DNA from: Cellulomonas denverensis
GTDB lineage: Bacteria; Actinomycetota; Actinomycetes; Actinomycetales; Cellulomonadaceae
Assembly: GCF_012396125.1 (NCBI RefSeq)
Contig: NZ_JAAXOX010000001.1
Coordinates: forward strand, 496,001-560,000
Direction of reading: 5' to 3'
DNA length: 64,000 nucleotides
The position numbers were made by a program, and so were the translations under genes. Shown piece after piece: positions 42,666 to 51,088 of this stretch. The notes beneath the pieces are model-generated. The model worked only from the letters and a program-made list of their open reading frames with translations, was not told the origin of the DNA and ran no database searches. Within the stretch, counting starts at the first letter, position 1; each line of letters opens with the position of its first letter.

Positions 42666-44650
42666 GACGGCAGATGGTGCTGCGGGTGGTGGTCGTGCTG
42701 ACCCTGCTGCTCGGCGTGAACTACATCGTCTGGCGGTGGCTGGACTCGGTGAATTGGTCGGCCTGGTGGATCGCCGTGCCGCTGGTCATCGCCGAGACCT
42801 ACTCACTGATCGACATGGCGCTGTTCGGCGTGACGATGTGGCGGGCCCGGACCCGGGAAGACCCGCCACCGCCGCCCCGCGACCTGACGGTGGACGTGTA
42901 CATCACCACCTACAACGAGCCGGTCGAGCTGGTGATGCGCACGGCCGTGGCCGCCCGGGACATCGCCTACCCGCATCACACCTGGGTGCTCGACGACGGG
43001 TCCCGCCCGGAGCTGGCGGCCGCGGCGCAGGCGGCCGGGATCGGGTACATCGAGCGGTCACCGGACTGGATCGATCGCCCCCGGCACGCCAAGGCCGGGA
43101 ACCTGAACAACGCGCTGTTCCAGACCGCGGGCGACTTCCTGCTCATCCTGGACGCCGACCAGATCCCGGACCCGGAGATCCTGGACCGCACGCTGGGCTA
43201 CTTCGACGACCCGCTGGTCGCGCTGGTCCAGACCCCGCAGTTCTTCACCAACGTCACCGAGGCGGACCCGCTGGGCAGCCAGGCCCCGCTGTTCTACGGG
43301 CCGATCCAGCAGGGCAAGGACGGTTGGAACGCCGCGTTCTTCTGCGGGTCGAACGCGGTGCTGCGCCGGGACGCGCTGATGCAGCTCGGGCTGGTCGGAT
43401 ACGTCCGGGAGACCGAGCGGTCGGTGCGGACCGCGTTGCAGACCGCCCGCCGGGTGCTGGCCCGGGCGCAGCGGGACGCCCCCGATGCCGCCCAGGCCGC
43501 CGTGCTGCACGAGGTCCAGGAGGCGGCGGCCCGGGCACTCGGCGCGCTGGACGCCGGGGCGTCGCTGTCCGAGGTGACCTACGCCTTCCAGCGCGCGGTC
43601 GACGCGATCTCGGACCGGGTGGTGACCGAGGACGTCGCCGGGATCAAGGCCGACCTGGCGGCGATCGCGGAGCTGCCGATCGCCCGGGACGACCAGCTCG
43701 GCACCCTGGTGGTCGACGAGTCGGCGCTGTCCGGGCTGGCGGATCGGCACTGGTCCCCGCTGGGGGCGATCGAGTCGGTGCAGGCGCTGGTCCGGGCGGT
43801 GGACGTCGACCGGTCCGCGGAGGCCCAGGCGGTGATGCCGGTGGCCACGCTGTCGGTGACCGAGGACATGGCCACCGCGATGCGGCTGCACTCCCTCGGC
43901 TGGCGCACGGTCTACCACCACGAGAGCCTGGCGCACGGCCTCGCGCCGGAGGACCTGGGCACGATGCTCACCCAGCGGCTGCGATGGGCGCAGGGCACGA
44001 TGCAGGTGATGCTGCAGGAGAACCCGTTGCGGGTGCGCGGCCTGAGCGCCGGCCAGCGGCTGATGTACTTCGCCACGATGTGGTCGTACCTGTCCGGCTT
44101 CGCCGCCGTGGTCTACCTGGCGGCGCCGATCATCTTCCTCTGCTTCGGCACCATGCCGGTGACGGCGTGGAGCGTCGACTTCTTCGCCCGGTTCATCCCG
44201 TACTTCCTGGCCAACCAACTGCTATTCGCCCTGGCCGCCCGGGGGGTGCGCACCTGGCGTGGCCAGCAGTACGCGCTGGCGCTGTTCCCGGTCTGGATCA
44301 CGGCGGTGTGGACCGCGGCGGCGAACGTCTGGTTCGGCCGCCCGCTGGGCTTCGCGGTCACGCCGAAGGTCCGCCCGGACGGGTCGCCGAGCCAGTGGCG
44401 GCTGATCCGGCCGCAGTTGATCGCGATGGTGCTGCTGGTGGTGGCCGCGATCGTCGGGATCGTCCGTGCGGCACTCGGACTGTCCTGGTGGGTCGGCACC
44501 GTGGTGAACCTGGGCTGGGTGGCCTACGACCTGGTGGTGCTCAGCGTGCTGTTCCAGGCGCTGCGCTACCGCGGATTCACCGGCCCCGAGGCCACCCCGC
44601 CGGCGAGTGCCGTGCGGCGACGCGACGACGACATGACCAGGAGGCCCTGA
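42662..44650 (+). CDS. Cellulose-synthase-like glycosyltransferase family 2
   Basis: A 662-residue membrane glycosyltransferase. Two N-terminal helices are followed by the GT-A domain with D111-D112 (DDG), D164/D166 (DAD), the base motif TED with D402, and Q438-R441-W442 (QRLRW), then five or six C-terminal helices that would form the extrusion channel. The gap between DxD and TED is about 238 residues, some 140 more than in BcsA, because of a helical charged insertion (about 250-385). No PilZ domain is seen. It is coupled by overlaps to a pseudophosphatase before and a STAS protein after it, so its activity is probably under partner-switching control. The product is an unknown beta-glycan. 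Confidence 0.88.
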   Translation: MRRQMVLRVVVVLTLLLGVNYIVWRWLDSVNWSAWWIAVPLVIAETYSLIDMALFGVTMWRARTREDPPPPPRDLTVDVYITTYNEPVELVMRTAVAARDIAYPHHTWVLDDGSRPELAAAAQAAGIGYIERSPDWIDRPRHAKAGNLNNALFQTAGDFLLILDADQIPDPEILDRTLGYFDDPLVALVQTPQFFTNVTEADPLGSQAPLFYGPIQQGKDGWNAAFFCGSNAVLRRDALMQLGLVGYVRETERSVRTALQTARRVLARAQRDAPDAAQAAVLHEVQEAAARALGALDAGASLSEVTYAFQRAVDAISDRVVTEDVAGIKADLAAIAELPIARDDQLGTLVVDESALSGLADRHWSPLGAIESVQALVRAVDVDRSAEAQAVMPVATLSVTEDMATAMRLHSLGWRTVYHHESLAHGLAPEDLGTMLTQRLRWAQGTMQVMLQENPLRVRGLSAGQRLMYFATMWSYLSGFAAVVYLAAPIIFLCFGTMPVTAWSVDFFARFIPYFLANQLLFALAARGVRTWRGQQYALALFPVWITAVWTAAANVWFGRPLGFAVTPKVRPDGSPSQWRLIRPQLIAMVLLVVAAIVGIVRAALGLSWWVGTVVNLGWVAYDLVVLSVLFQALRYRGFTGPEATPPASAVRRRDDDMTRRP

Positions 44651-44985
44651 TGGAACTGCAGAACGACCGGCACGGGGACGCGGCGGTGCTGCGACTGCGG
44701 GGACGGCTGACCATCGGCGCGGCCGCCGAGCTCAAGGCCGCGGTGGACCAGGTGGTGGCCGGCGGGGACACCTTCGTGGTGGTGGACCTCGCGGAGACCG
44801 ATTTCCTGGACTCCTCCGGCCTGGGCGCGCTGGTCGGCGGCCTGCGGACCGCCCGCGCCGCCGGTGGCGACCTGCGGATCGCCCGGGCCGGCGATCAGGT
44901 GGCCTCCGTGCTGGAGCTGACCACGATGGACCGGGTGCTGCGGCCGTATCCGACCGTTGAGGACGCGGTCGGTGACCGCCCCTGA
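44650..44985 (+). CDS. STAS-domain anti-sigma factor antagonist (SpoIIAA/RsbV-like)
   Basis: A 111-residue STAS protein. The phospho-acceptor motif VDLAETDFLDSSGLGAL is clear, with S55 and S56 in the usual DSSGLG position. The ATG overlaps the glycosyltransferase stop by one base. In partner-switching systems this protein is phosphorylated by the HATPase encoded next and dephosphorylated by a SpoIIE-type phosphatase. No sigma factor is encoded nearby, so its target may be the glycosyltransferase or a distant factor. Confidence 0.92.
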   Translation: MELQNDRHGDAAVLRLRGRLTIGAAAELKAAVDQVVAGGDTFVVVDLAETDFLDSSGLGALVGGLRTARAAGGDLRIARAGDQVASVLELTTMDRVLRPYPTVEDAVGDRP

Positions 44986-45394
44986 GGGCACCGAACTCCG
45001 GGTCGACGGTCCCGCGGACCTGGGCTGGCTGGACGAGATCCACACCGCCTTCGCCCGGTTGTGGGGGCGGGCGCCCGGGGTCGCGGCCCTGGACCGGACC
45101 CGGTTCGAGACCGCGGTGATCGAGGTGGCGACCAACATCGCCCGGCACGGCCGGACCGCGGACGGGTCACCGGTGCACGCCGGCCTGTTGATGCGGGTGC
45201 TGCCGGATGCGCTGGAGGCGGAGTTCGCGGACACCGGCGTCCCGGCCCGGGTCGACCTGGATCCGGCGCCGGTCGACGACCTGGCGCTGGGCGGTCGCGG
45301 GATCGCGCTGGTCCAGCGGGCGGTGGACACCCTGAGCCTGTCCTACCGCGACGGGCACAACATCTGGTGGCTGGTGCGCCGCCGAGTGGGGTGA
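44972..45394 (+). CDS. HATPase_c_2 serine kinase (RsbW/SpoIIAB-like)
   Basis: A 140-residue GHKL kinase of the anti-sigma type: N-box ETAVIEVATNIARHG and G-box GGRGIALVQRAVD are present. GTG 44972 lies inside the end of the STAS gene (14-base overlap), a strong sign of coupled translation. It would phosphorylate the STAS partner at the serine in DSSGLG. No sigma factor lies nearby that it could hold, so what it switches is open. Confidence 0.88.
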   Translation: MTAPEGTELRVDGPADLGWLDEIHTAFARLWGRAPGVAALDRTRFETAVIEVATNIARHGRTADGSPVHAGLLMRVLPDALEAEFADTGVPARVDLDPAPVDDLALGGRGIALVQRAVDTLSLSYRDGHNIWWLVRRRVG

Positions 45395-45397
45395 ACC

Positions 45398-46597
45398 GTG
45401 GCCGTGACATACCGTCGCCAGGTGGACACCGACTTCTCCGGCCCCGAGGAGGCGCGCGTCGCAGCGCTGCACGACCTGGGGGTCCTCGACCGACCCGCCG
45501 AGGACCGGTTCGACCGGGTGGTCCGGCTGGCCCGGCAACTGTTCGGCGTGGACACCGCGCTGGTGTCGCTGGTGGACCGGGACGTCGTGGTGCACAAGGC
45601 GATGGCCGGGTTCGAGCAGCGGGTGGTGCCGCGCGAGGAGTCGTTCTGCGGCACCGCGGTGCTCAGCGACCAGATGCTCATCGTCCCGGATGCCGCCCTC
45701 GACGCCAGGTTCCGCGACCAGCCGTTCGTGACCGGGCCGGACGGGCTGCGGTTCTACGCCGGACAGCCGCTGGTCACCGCCGGCGGGCACCGGGTGGGCA
45801 CGCTGTGCATCGCCGACCACGAGCCCCGCACCTTCGACCCGGACCACGCGGCGCTGCTGCGCGACCTGGCCGGCTGGGTGGAGAAGGAGCTCGCCACCGA
45901 CACCGAGCTGGCCTGGGCCGCCCGGGTGCAGGCCGGGCTGCTGCCCCGCACCGCGCCCGAGATCCCCGGGTACCAGCTGGCCGGCGCCTGCCTGCCGAGC
46001 CGGGCGGTGGGCGGTGACTTCTACGACTGGACCGCCACCGACGACGGGCTGGTGTTCACCCTGGTCGACGTGATGGGCAAGGGCACCGGCGCCGGGATCA
46101 TGGCCGCGTCCATCCGGGCGGTGCTGCGCGGGTCGGCGCACGGCACCGACGTGGCCCGGTCGCTGCTCTACGCCGGGGCGATCCTGCACGCCGACCTGTC
46201 CGGCACCGGCCTGTTCGCCACCGCCTTCCACGCCGCCCTGGATGCCGGCACCGGTGAGCTCACCTATGCCGACGCCGGGCACGGCCTGACCCTGCTGCAG
46301 CGCCCCGACGGTGGCCACCAGCGGCTGACAGCCACCGGCCTACCGCTCGGCGTGCTGGACGAACAGAGCCGCGACCAGCGGACCGTGCGGCTGGACCCCG
46401 GCGACCTGCTGGTCACCTTCTCCGACGGGCTGCTCGACCTGACGGACGGCACCCTGGCCGGCGCGGTGGTGGTGGCGGACGCGGTCCGCGGCGCCGACTC
46501 GGCACAGGCCGCGGTCGACGCGGTGCTGCGACTGGCGGCGCAGGCCTCCACCCGTCCGGATGACATCACGGTGGTCGCGCTGCGCCGGGCGGCCTGA
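45398..46597 (+). CDS. GAF domain plus active SpoIIE/RsbU-type phosphatase
   Basis: A 399-residue protein with a GAF sensor (15-175) and an intact PP2C/SpoIIE domain. All metal-binding sites are kept: GGDFYD (D207), VDVMGKG (D224), FSDGL (D343) and PDDIT near the C-terminus. It is about 50 percent similar by eye to the protein at 41520, sharing the GAF architecture, so the two arose by duplication. It begins three bases after the kinase gene with GTG and ends the five-gene unit. It should dephosphorylate the STAS protein in response to a ligand or redox signal bound by GAF. Confidence 0.9.
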   Translation: MAVTYRRQVDTDFSGPEEARVAALHDLGVLDRPAEDRFDRVVRLARQLFGVDTALVSLVDRDVVVHKAMAGFEQRVVPREESFCGTAVLSDQMLIVPDAALDARFRDQPFVTGPDGLRFYAGQPLVTAGGHRVGTLCIADHEPRTFDPDHAALLRDLAGWVEKELATDTELAWAARVQAGLLPRTAPEIPGYQLAGACLPSRAVGGDFYDWTATDDGLVFTLVDVMGKGTGAGIMAASIRAVLRGSAHGTDVARSLLYAGAILHADLSGTGLFATAFHAALDAGTGELTYADAGHGLTLLQRPDGGHQRLTATGLPLGVLDEQSRDQRTVRLDPGDLLVTFSDGLLDLTDGTLAGAVVVADAVRGADSAQAAVDAVLRLAAQASTRPDDITVVALRRAA

Positions 46598-46613
46598 CCG
46601 CCGTCCCCGGCGC

Positions 46614-46682
46614 CGAGTTCGGTACATCCGCGCCGAGTGCGGCGACCGCGCAGCCGCACTCGGCACCGGAGTAACGAACTCG
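46614..46682. terminator. Nested bidirectional terminator between convergent operons
   Basis: Inner arms GCCGAGTGCGGC (46632-46643) and GCCGCACTCGGC (46653-46664) form a perfect 12-bp stem. An outer stem pairs CGAGTTCG (46614-46621) with CGAACTCG (46675-46682). It lies between the SpoIIE-type gene and the convergent kduI gene and can serve both. Confidence 0.75.
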
Positions 46683-46699
46683 CGCGCCGCCGGGTCCGG

Positions 46700-47518
46700 T
46701 CAGCGCAGCGCGGTCGGCGGGGCGGGGTCCATGTCGGTGAACTCCTGGTTCTCCCCCGCCATCGCCCAGACGAAGGAGTACGCGGAGGTGCCGACGCCGG
46801 AGTGGATCGACCAGGACGGGGAGATGATCGCCTGCCGGTCGGCGACCACCAGGTGCCGGGTCTCGGCCGGGGTACCGAGCAGGTGGATGATCCGGGCGTC
46901 CTCGGGCAGGTCGAAGTACAGGTAGCACTCGGTGCGCCGGTCGTGGGTGTGGGCGGGCATGGTGTTCCACATCGAGCCCGGGTGTAGCTCGGTCACGCCC
47001 ATCACGATCTGGCAGGACCGGACGCCGTTCAGGTGGATGTACTGGTTCAGGGTCCGGGCGTTCGAGGTGAGCTGGTCGCCGAGTTCGAGCCGGTTGCCCT
47101 GGCCGGGCAGGGTCAGCACGGTCGGGAAGCTGGTGTGCGCGGGGGCGGAGAACAGGTAGAACTGCGCCCCGGCACCGTCGAAGACCACCTGCTCGGACCC
47201 GCGGCCGACGTAGAGGCAGGCGCCGGTGGGCAGCTGATAGCCGGTGCCGTCCACGGTGACCGTGCCCGCGGCGCCGACGTTGACGATGCCGAGCTCCCGG
47301 TTGGCCAGGAAGTACTCGGCGCGCAGCTCGTCCGGAGCGTCCAGGGTGAGCGGGCCGTCGGCCGGGGCGGCGCCGCCGAGCACGATCCGGTCGTGGTGGG
47401 TGTAGGTCAGGGTGATCCGGCCGGGGACGAAGATCTCCGGCAGCAGGTACCGCTCGCGCAGCTCGGCGGTGTCCATGCCCGGCAGCTGCTCGGGGTTGGT
47501 GGCGTAACGCTGGTCCAT
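46700..47518 (-). CDS. kduI: 5-dehydro-4-deoxy-D-glucuronate isomerase
   Basis: A 272-residue cupin isomerase that converts 4-deoxy-L-threo-5-hexosulose uronate to 3-deoxy-D-glycero-2,5-hexodiulosonate. The N-terminus RYATNPEQLPGMDTAELRE and the metal site PAHTHDRRTECYLYF, with the later WSIHSG histidine, are diagnostic. It is the last gene of the uronate operon, 31 bases after kduD, and works directly after the GH88 enzyme. Confidence 0.95.
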   Translation of the reverse strand: MDQRYATNPEQLPGMDTAELRERYLLPEIFVPGRITLTYTHHDRIVLGGAAPADGPLTLDAPDELRAEYFLANRELGIVNVGAAGTVTVDGTGYQLPTGACLYVGRGSEQVVFDGAGAQFYLFSAPAHTSFPTVLTLPGQGNRLELGDQLTSNARTLNQYIHLNGVRSCQIVMGVTELHPGSMWNTMPAHTHDRRTECYLYFDLPEDARIIHLLGTPAETRHLVVADRQAIISPSWSIHSGVGTSAYSFVWAMAGENQEFTDMDPAPPTALR

Positions 47519-47549
47519 GGGTGGGGTCCTTTCGGGGTCGAGGGGTCGT

Positions 47550-48314
47550 TCAGCGCACCAGCCAGCCGCCGTCGACCGGGATGATCGCGCCGTTGAGGTA
47601 GTCCGAGGCGGGCGAGGCGAGGAAGACGAAGGCGCCCTGCAGGTCGGCGGGGGTGCCCCAGCGGCCGGCGGGGATCCGGTCCAGGATCGACGCCGACCGC
47701 TCCTGATCGGCCCGGATCGGCGCGGTGTTCTCGGTCGCCATGTAGCCCGGCGCGATGGCGTTGGCATTCACCCCGTGCGCCGCGAGCTCGTTGGCGAAGG
47801 ACTTGGTCAGCCCCGCCACCGCGTGCTTGGTCGCGGCATAGCCCGGCACCAGGATCCCGCCCTGGAAGGACAGCATCGAGGCGATGTTGATGATCTTGCC
47901 CGACCCCTGGGCGACGAACCGGCGACCGGCGGCCTGCGACAGGTGGAAGACCGCGTCCAGGTTGATCGCCAGCACCTCGTCCCAGTCCTGGGCCGGGTGC
48001 TCCAGCAGCGGGGCCCGCCGGATGATCCCGGCGTTGTTCACCAGGATGTCGATCCGGCCCAGCGCGGCGACCACGGCGTCCACCGACGCGGCGAGCTCGG
48101 CGGGGGTGGCGGTGATCAGGTCCTGCTCGAGGGCGAACGCCCGCCGGCCGAGCGCTTCCACCGCGGCGACGGTCTCGGCCGGGGCGGTGCGGTCCAGCAG
48201 GGCGATGTCGGCGCCCGCCTCGGCCAGTGCCAGTGCGGCACCCTGGCCGAGTCCGCGGCCACCGCCGGTGACCAGGGCGACCTTCCCGTCGAGCCGGAAC
48301 GAGTCGAGAATCAT
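47550..48314 (-). CDS. kduD: 2-dehydro-3-deoxy-D-gluconate 5-dehydrogenase
   Basis: A 254-residue classical short-chain dehydrogenase: TGGGRGLGQG cofactor motif, NNAGI, catalytic serine in INIASMLSF and Y-x3-K in GYAATKHAV. The end DYLNGAIIPVDGGWLVR is typical of KduD, and kduI follows directly. It reduces the KduI product to 2-keto-3-deoxygluconate. ATG overlaps the stop of the FAH-family gene. KDG kinase and aldolase are not in the window. Confidence 0.93.
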   Translation of the reverse strand: MILDSFRLDGKVALVTGGGRGLGQGAALALAEAGADIALLDRTAPAETVAAVEALGRRAFALEQDLITATPAELAASVDAVVAALGRIDILVNNAGIIRRAPLLEHPAQDWDEVLAINLDAVFHLSQAAGRRFVAQGSGKIINIASMLSFQGGILVPGYAATKHAVAGLTKSFANELAAHGVNANAIAPGYMATENTAPIRADQERSASILDRIPAGRWGTPADLQGAFVFLASPASDYLNGAIIPVDGGWLVR

Positions 48315-49168
48315 CGGTGGTCCTCCTGGGAGACGAAGGTGGTGGTCAGTTCGCCCAGCCCGGCGACCCGGACGGTGACGGCGTCACCGGGGGCGAGTGG
48401 CCGGTGGACGGCCTGGGCGGTGGGCAACTTCTGCGGGGTGCCGGTGGAGATGACGTCGCCGGGTTCGAGGGTGAGGACCTGGGACAGGTAGTGCACCAGG
48501 TGGGTCATCGGGAACACGGTGCTGGCGGTGCTCTGCGACACCGTGACCACGCCGTCCCGGATCACCTCCAGCAACAGGTCCTGCGGGTCCGGCACCTCAT
48601 CCGCGGTGGTGATCCACGGCCCGAGCGGCGCGAACCGGTCGAAGCACTTGCCGAGGGTCCACTGCGAGGACCGGTCCTGCCAGTCCCGGGAGGAGACGTC
48701 GTTGAGCAGGGTGTACCCGGCGATGTGCTCGGCCGCCCGGTCCAGTGGCACCCGGTGCGCCCGGCGGCCGATCACCAGGGCGATCTCGCCCTCGTAGTCG
48801 GTGTGCGCGGACACCGCGGGCAGCGGCACCGGGTCCCGCGGACCGGCCAGGGTGTTCGGCGTCTTGACGAAGACGTTCGGGTACTCCGGCACGTCGTCCG
48901 GGTCGGCACCGGCGGCGACGTGACCGGCGTAGTTGTAGCCCAGGCACAGGAGGGTGCCGGGGGTGACCGGCGGAGCCAGGGCCACGTCGGCCAGCGCGGG
49001 CATCGCCGACGCGCCCGCCACCGCCTGCTCCGCCCGCGCCCGCGCACCCGGGCCGGCGAGGATCGTGACCACGTCGGCCGCCACGGCGCCCAGGTCGCAC
49101 ACCCGGTCACCGACCACGGCGCCGGGCCGGTGCTCCCCCGCCGGCGTGATCCAGGTGACCAGCCTCAC
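48311..49168 (-). CDS. Fumarylacetoacetate hydrolase family protein
   Basis: A 285-residue FAH-fold enzyme: LCLGYNYAGHV, PNVFVKTPNTLAGPRDP, then TDYEGEIALVIG with metal-binding acidic residues, and GDVISTGTPQK near the end. Such proteins hydrolyse or isomerise 2-keto acids such as ureidoglycolate, acylpyruvates or dehydrated sugar acids. In this uronate operon it may process a dehydrated 2-keto sugar acid. GTG start overlaps the GH88 stop (GTGA), and its stop overlaps kduD. Confidence 0.88.
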   Translation of the reverse strand: MRLVTWITPAGEHRPGAVVGDRVCDLGAVAADVVTILAGPGARARAEQAVAGASAMPALADVALAPPVTPGTLLCLGYNYAGHVAAGADPDDVPEYPNVFVKTPNTLAGPRDPVPLPAVSAHTDYEGEIALVIGRRAHRVPLDRAAEHIAGYTLLNDVSSRDWQDRSSQWTLGKCFDRFAPLGPWITTADEVPDPQDLLLEVIRDGVVTVSQSTASTVFPMTHLVHYLSQVLTLEPGDVISTGTPQKLPTAQAVHRPLAPGDAVTVRVAGLGELTTTFVSQEDHR

Positions 49169-50385
49169 CAGTACCGCCGCCAGTCCGGGCGGGTGTAGCG
49201 CATCAGCGCCTCCAGGTAGAAGTAGTCGCCCCACAGGCAGCCCTCGTCCACCCCGTTGCCGGTGGGCAGGTCGTAGACCGAGTGCAGCAGCAGGGCGTCG
49301 GAGTCGACGCCCTCGGCCTGCGGGGTGTAGCCGGTGGCGGCGTCCACCAGGAGCTGCCGCCCGGCCCGCAGGTAGCCGGCCGCCCGCTCCGGGTCGGTCT
49401 CGATCCGGGCCAGCTCCTGCAACCCGCAGGCGGCGATCGCGGCGGAGGAGGAGTCCCGCGGCTGGTCGTCGCCGTCGCCGTAGATCAGGTCCCAGAACGG
49501 CACCCCGTCGGTGGGCAACTCCCGCAGGAACCGGTCGGCGCACCGGCGCGAGGCGTCCCGCAGCTGCTCGTCCCCGGTGAGCTGGTGGGTCAGGGCGAAG
49601 CCGTAGATCCCCCAGGCCTGGCCGCGCGCCCAGCAGGAGTCGTCGGCCGCGCCCTGGGCGGTGGCCCCGCGCAGCGGTGCGCCGGTCTCCGGGTCCCAGT
49701 AGAAGGTGTGGAAGGTGGTGTCGTCCGCGCGCATCATGTGGGTGGCCAGCTGGGCGGTGTGCCGCTGCACGGCCGCCAGGAACCGCGGGTCGCCGGTCTG
49801 CTCACCGGCCCAGGCCAGCAGCGGCATGTTCATCAGCGAGTCGATGATGGTGCGCCCGCGCTGGGCCGGGTCGGACAGATCGCCCCAGGCCTGCACGATG
49901 CCGGCCGGTTCCAGGAAGCGGTCCATCAGCCGGTCGGCGGCCTCCAGTGCCGCCGCCCGGGCCTCCTGGTCGCCGAACAGCCGCCAGGGCGCCACCGAGG
50001 CCAGCGTGTAGAGGAACCCCAGGTCGTGGGTGTCCAGGTCCCGCTTCCCGAACACCCGCTCGGCGAAGTCGGCGGCGTGCGCCTGCCCGGCGGTGCGGAA
50101 CAGGTCCTCCCCGGTCAGCTCGTAGGCGAGCCAGTGCTGGCCGGGGACGAAGCTGGTGGTCCAGCCGCGGTTGTCGCCCTCGGCGAATCCGTCCACCGCC
50201 GGCCGCAGCGGGTAGCGGCCCGCCACCGTGCAGTCGTCGGGATAGCGGTCGCCGAAGGCCGCGATGTTGCGGCGGACGGTGACCAGTGCCTGGTCGAGGG
50301 CGTGCGCGAGCACGTCGGTCATGACGATCGGGTCCGTTCCTCGGCGCTGGGGCGCGCCGCGTCGCTCAGTGGTGGATGGGGTCAT
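49165..50385 (-). CDS. Unsaturated glucuronyl hydrolase (GH88)
   Basis: A 406-residue (alpha/alpha)6-barrel enzyme. The catalytic aspartates are in THDLGFLY (about 120) and TIIDSLMNM (about 180), with the aromatic motif RGQAWGIYGF further on. It removes the unsaturated uronate from lyase products, giving the substrate of KduI. ATG 50385 overlaps the preceding stop; ATG 50322 is an alternative start that gives the commonest N-terminus (MTDVLAHALD). There is no signal peptide, so cleavage is cytosolic. Confidence 0.92.
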   Translation of the reverse strand: MTPSTTERRGAPQRRGTDPIVMTDVLAHALDQALVTVRRNIAAFGDRYPDDCTVAGRYPLRPAVDGFAEGDNRGWTTSFVPGQHWLAYELTGEDLFRTAGQAHAADFAERVFGKRDLDTHDLGFLYTLASVAPWRLFGDQEARAAALEAADRLMDRFLEPAGIVQAWGDLSDPAQRGRTIIDSLMNMPLLAWAGEQTGDPRFLAAVQRHTAQLATHMMRADDTTFHTFYWDPETGAPLRGATAQGAADDSCWARGQAWGIYGFALTHQLTGDEQLRDASRRCADRFLRELPTDGVPFWDLIYGDGDDQPRDSSSAAIAACGLQELARIETDPERAAGYLRAGRQLLVDAATGYTPQAEGVDSDALLLHSVYDLPTGNGVDEGCLWGDYFYLEALMRYTRPDWRRYW

Positions 50386-51083
50386 CTGGAGTCGTCGGGG
50401 AGCAGCGGGCGCAGCGCGAACCGCAGCGTCCCCCAGACGACGAACAGCAGTGGGGCGACGGCGACCCCGAGGGCGATGGCCGGCCGGGTGACGACCAGGC
50501 TGCTCAGCAGCCCGAGGACCAGGAAGGCCCCCGCGGTGAGGTACCAGCGACGGACCGCCAGGTAGAGGGCGGCCCGGGCCAGGTCGCGCAGCCGCAGGTG
50601 ACCCAGCTCGGGCACCCCGACCAGGGCCATCAGCCCGGTGGCCAGGGCGAGCAGCAGCAGCACCGCCTGCACCGGGATGATCAGCGCCCCGGCACCGCCG
50701 GCCCCGGCCATGAAGAACCGGATGTTCACCGCCGCGACGGCGACGATCGCGGTCACCGCGGCACCGATCGCGAGCGAGCGCCGCAGGTGGGTGCGCCAGG
50801 CCCGGGCGAAGGTGCGGATCGCGGTGGTCGACCCGTGATCGCTGAAGTCGGCGAACACCGCGAAGGCGCCGACCAGCGCGGGCCCGAGCAGCGGCGCGGA
50901 CAGCACCAGCAGCGGCCAGGTCCCGGCGATGTCGCTGAACAGCAGCAGCCCGACCGCCGGCAGCGTGGCGACCACCACCAGCAGGTTGGTCATCAGCCCG
51001 GTGTAGACGGTGCCGAACAGCAGCTCGTACAGCTCGTGGTTGAAGATCCGGCGCTGCCGGGCGGCGGGGGCGAGGGTGGCCAT
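50382..51083 (-). CDS. DUF624 (YesL-like) membrane protein
   Basis: A 233-residue membrane protein with five or six hydrophobic helices, opening FNHELYELLFGTVYTGLMTN, the pattern of DUF624/YesL. These genes almost always sit in sugar ABC transporter operons for complex plant polysaccharides (for example the rhamnogalacturonan locus of Bacillus) but have no proven function. It lies between the permease and GH88 genes. Confidence 0.85.
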   Translation of the reverse strand: MATLAPAARQRRIFNHELYELLFGTVYTGLMTNLLVVVATLPAVGLLLFSDIAGTWPLLVLSAPLLGPALVGAFAVFADFSDHGSTTAIRTFARAWRTHLRRSLAIGAAVTAIVAVAAVNIRFFMAGAGGAGALIIPVQAVLLLLALATGLMALVGVPELGHLRLRDLARAALYLAVRRWYLTAGAFLVLGLLSSLVVTRPAIALGVAVAPLLFVVWGTLRFALRPLLPDDSR

Positions 51084-51088
51084 CACGC

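Noticed and set aside
46614..46682. Small RNA gene in the inverted-repeat region
   Set aside because: It lies between convergent genes and is fully explained as a two-way terminator; no promoter is visible.
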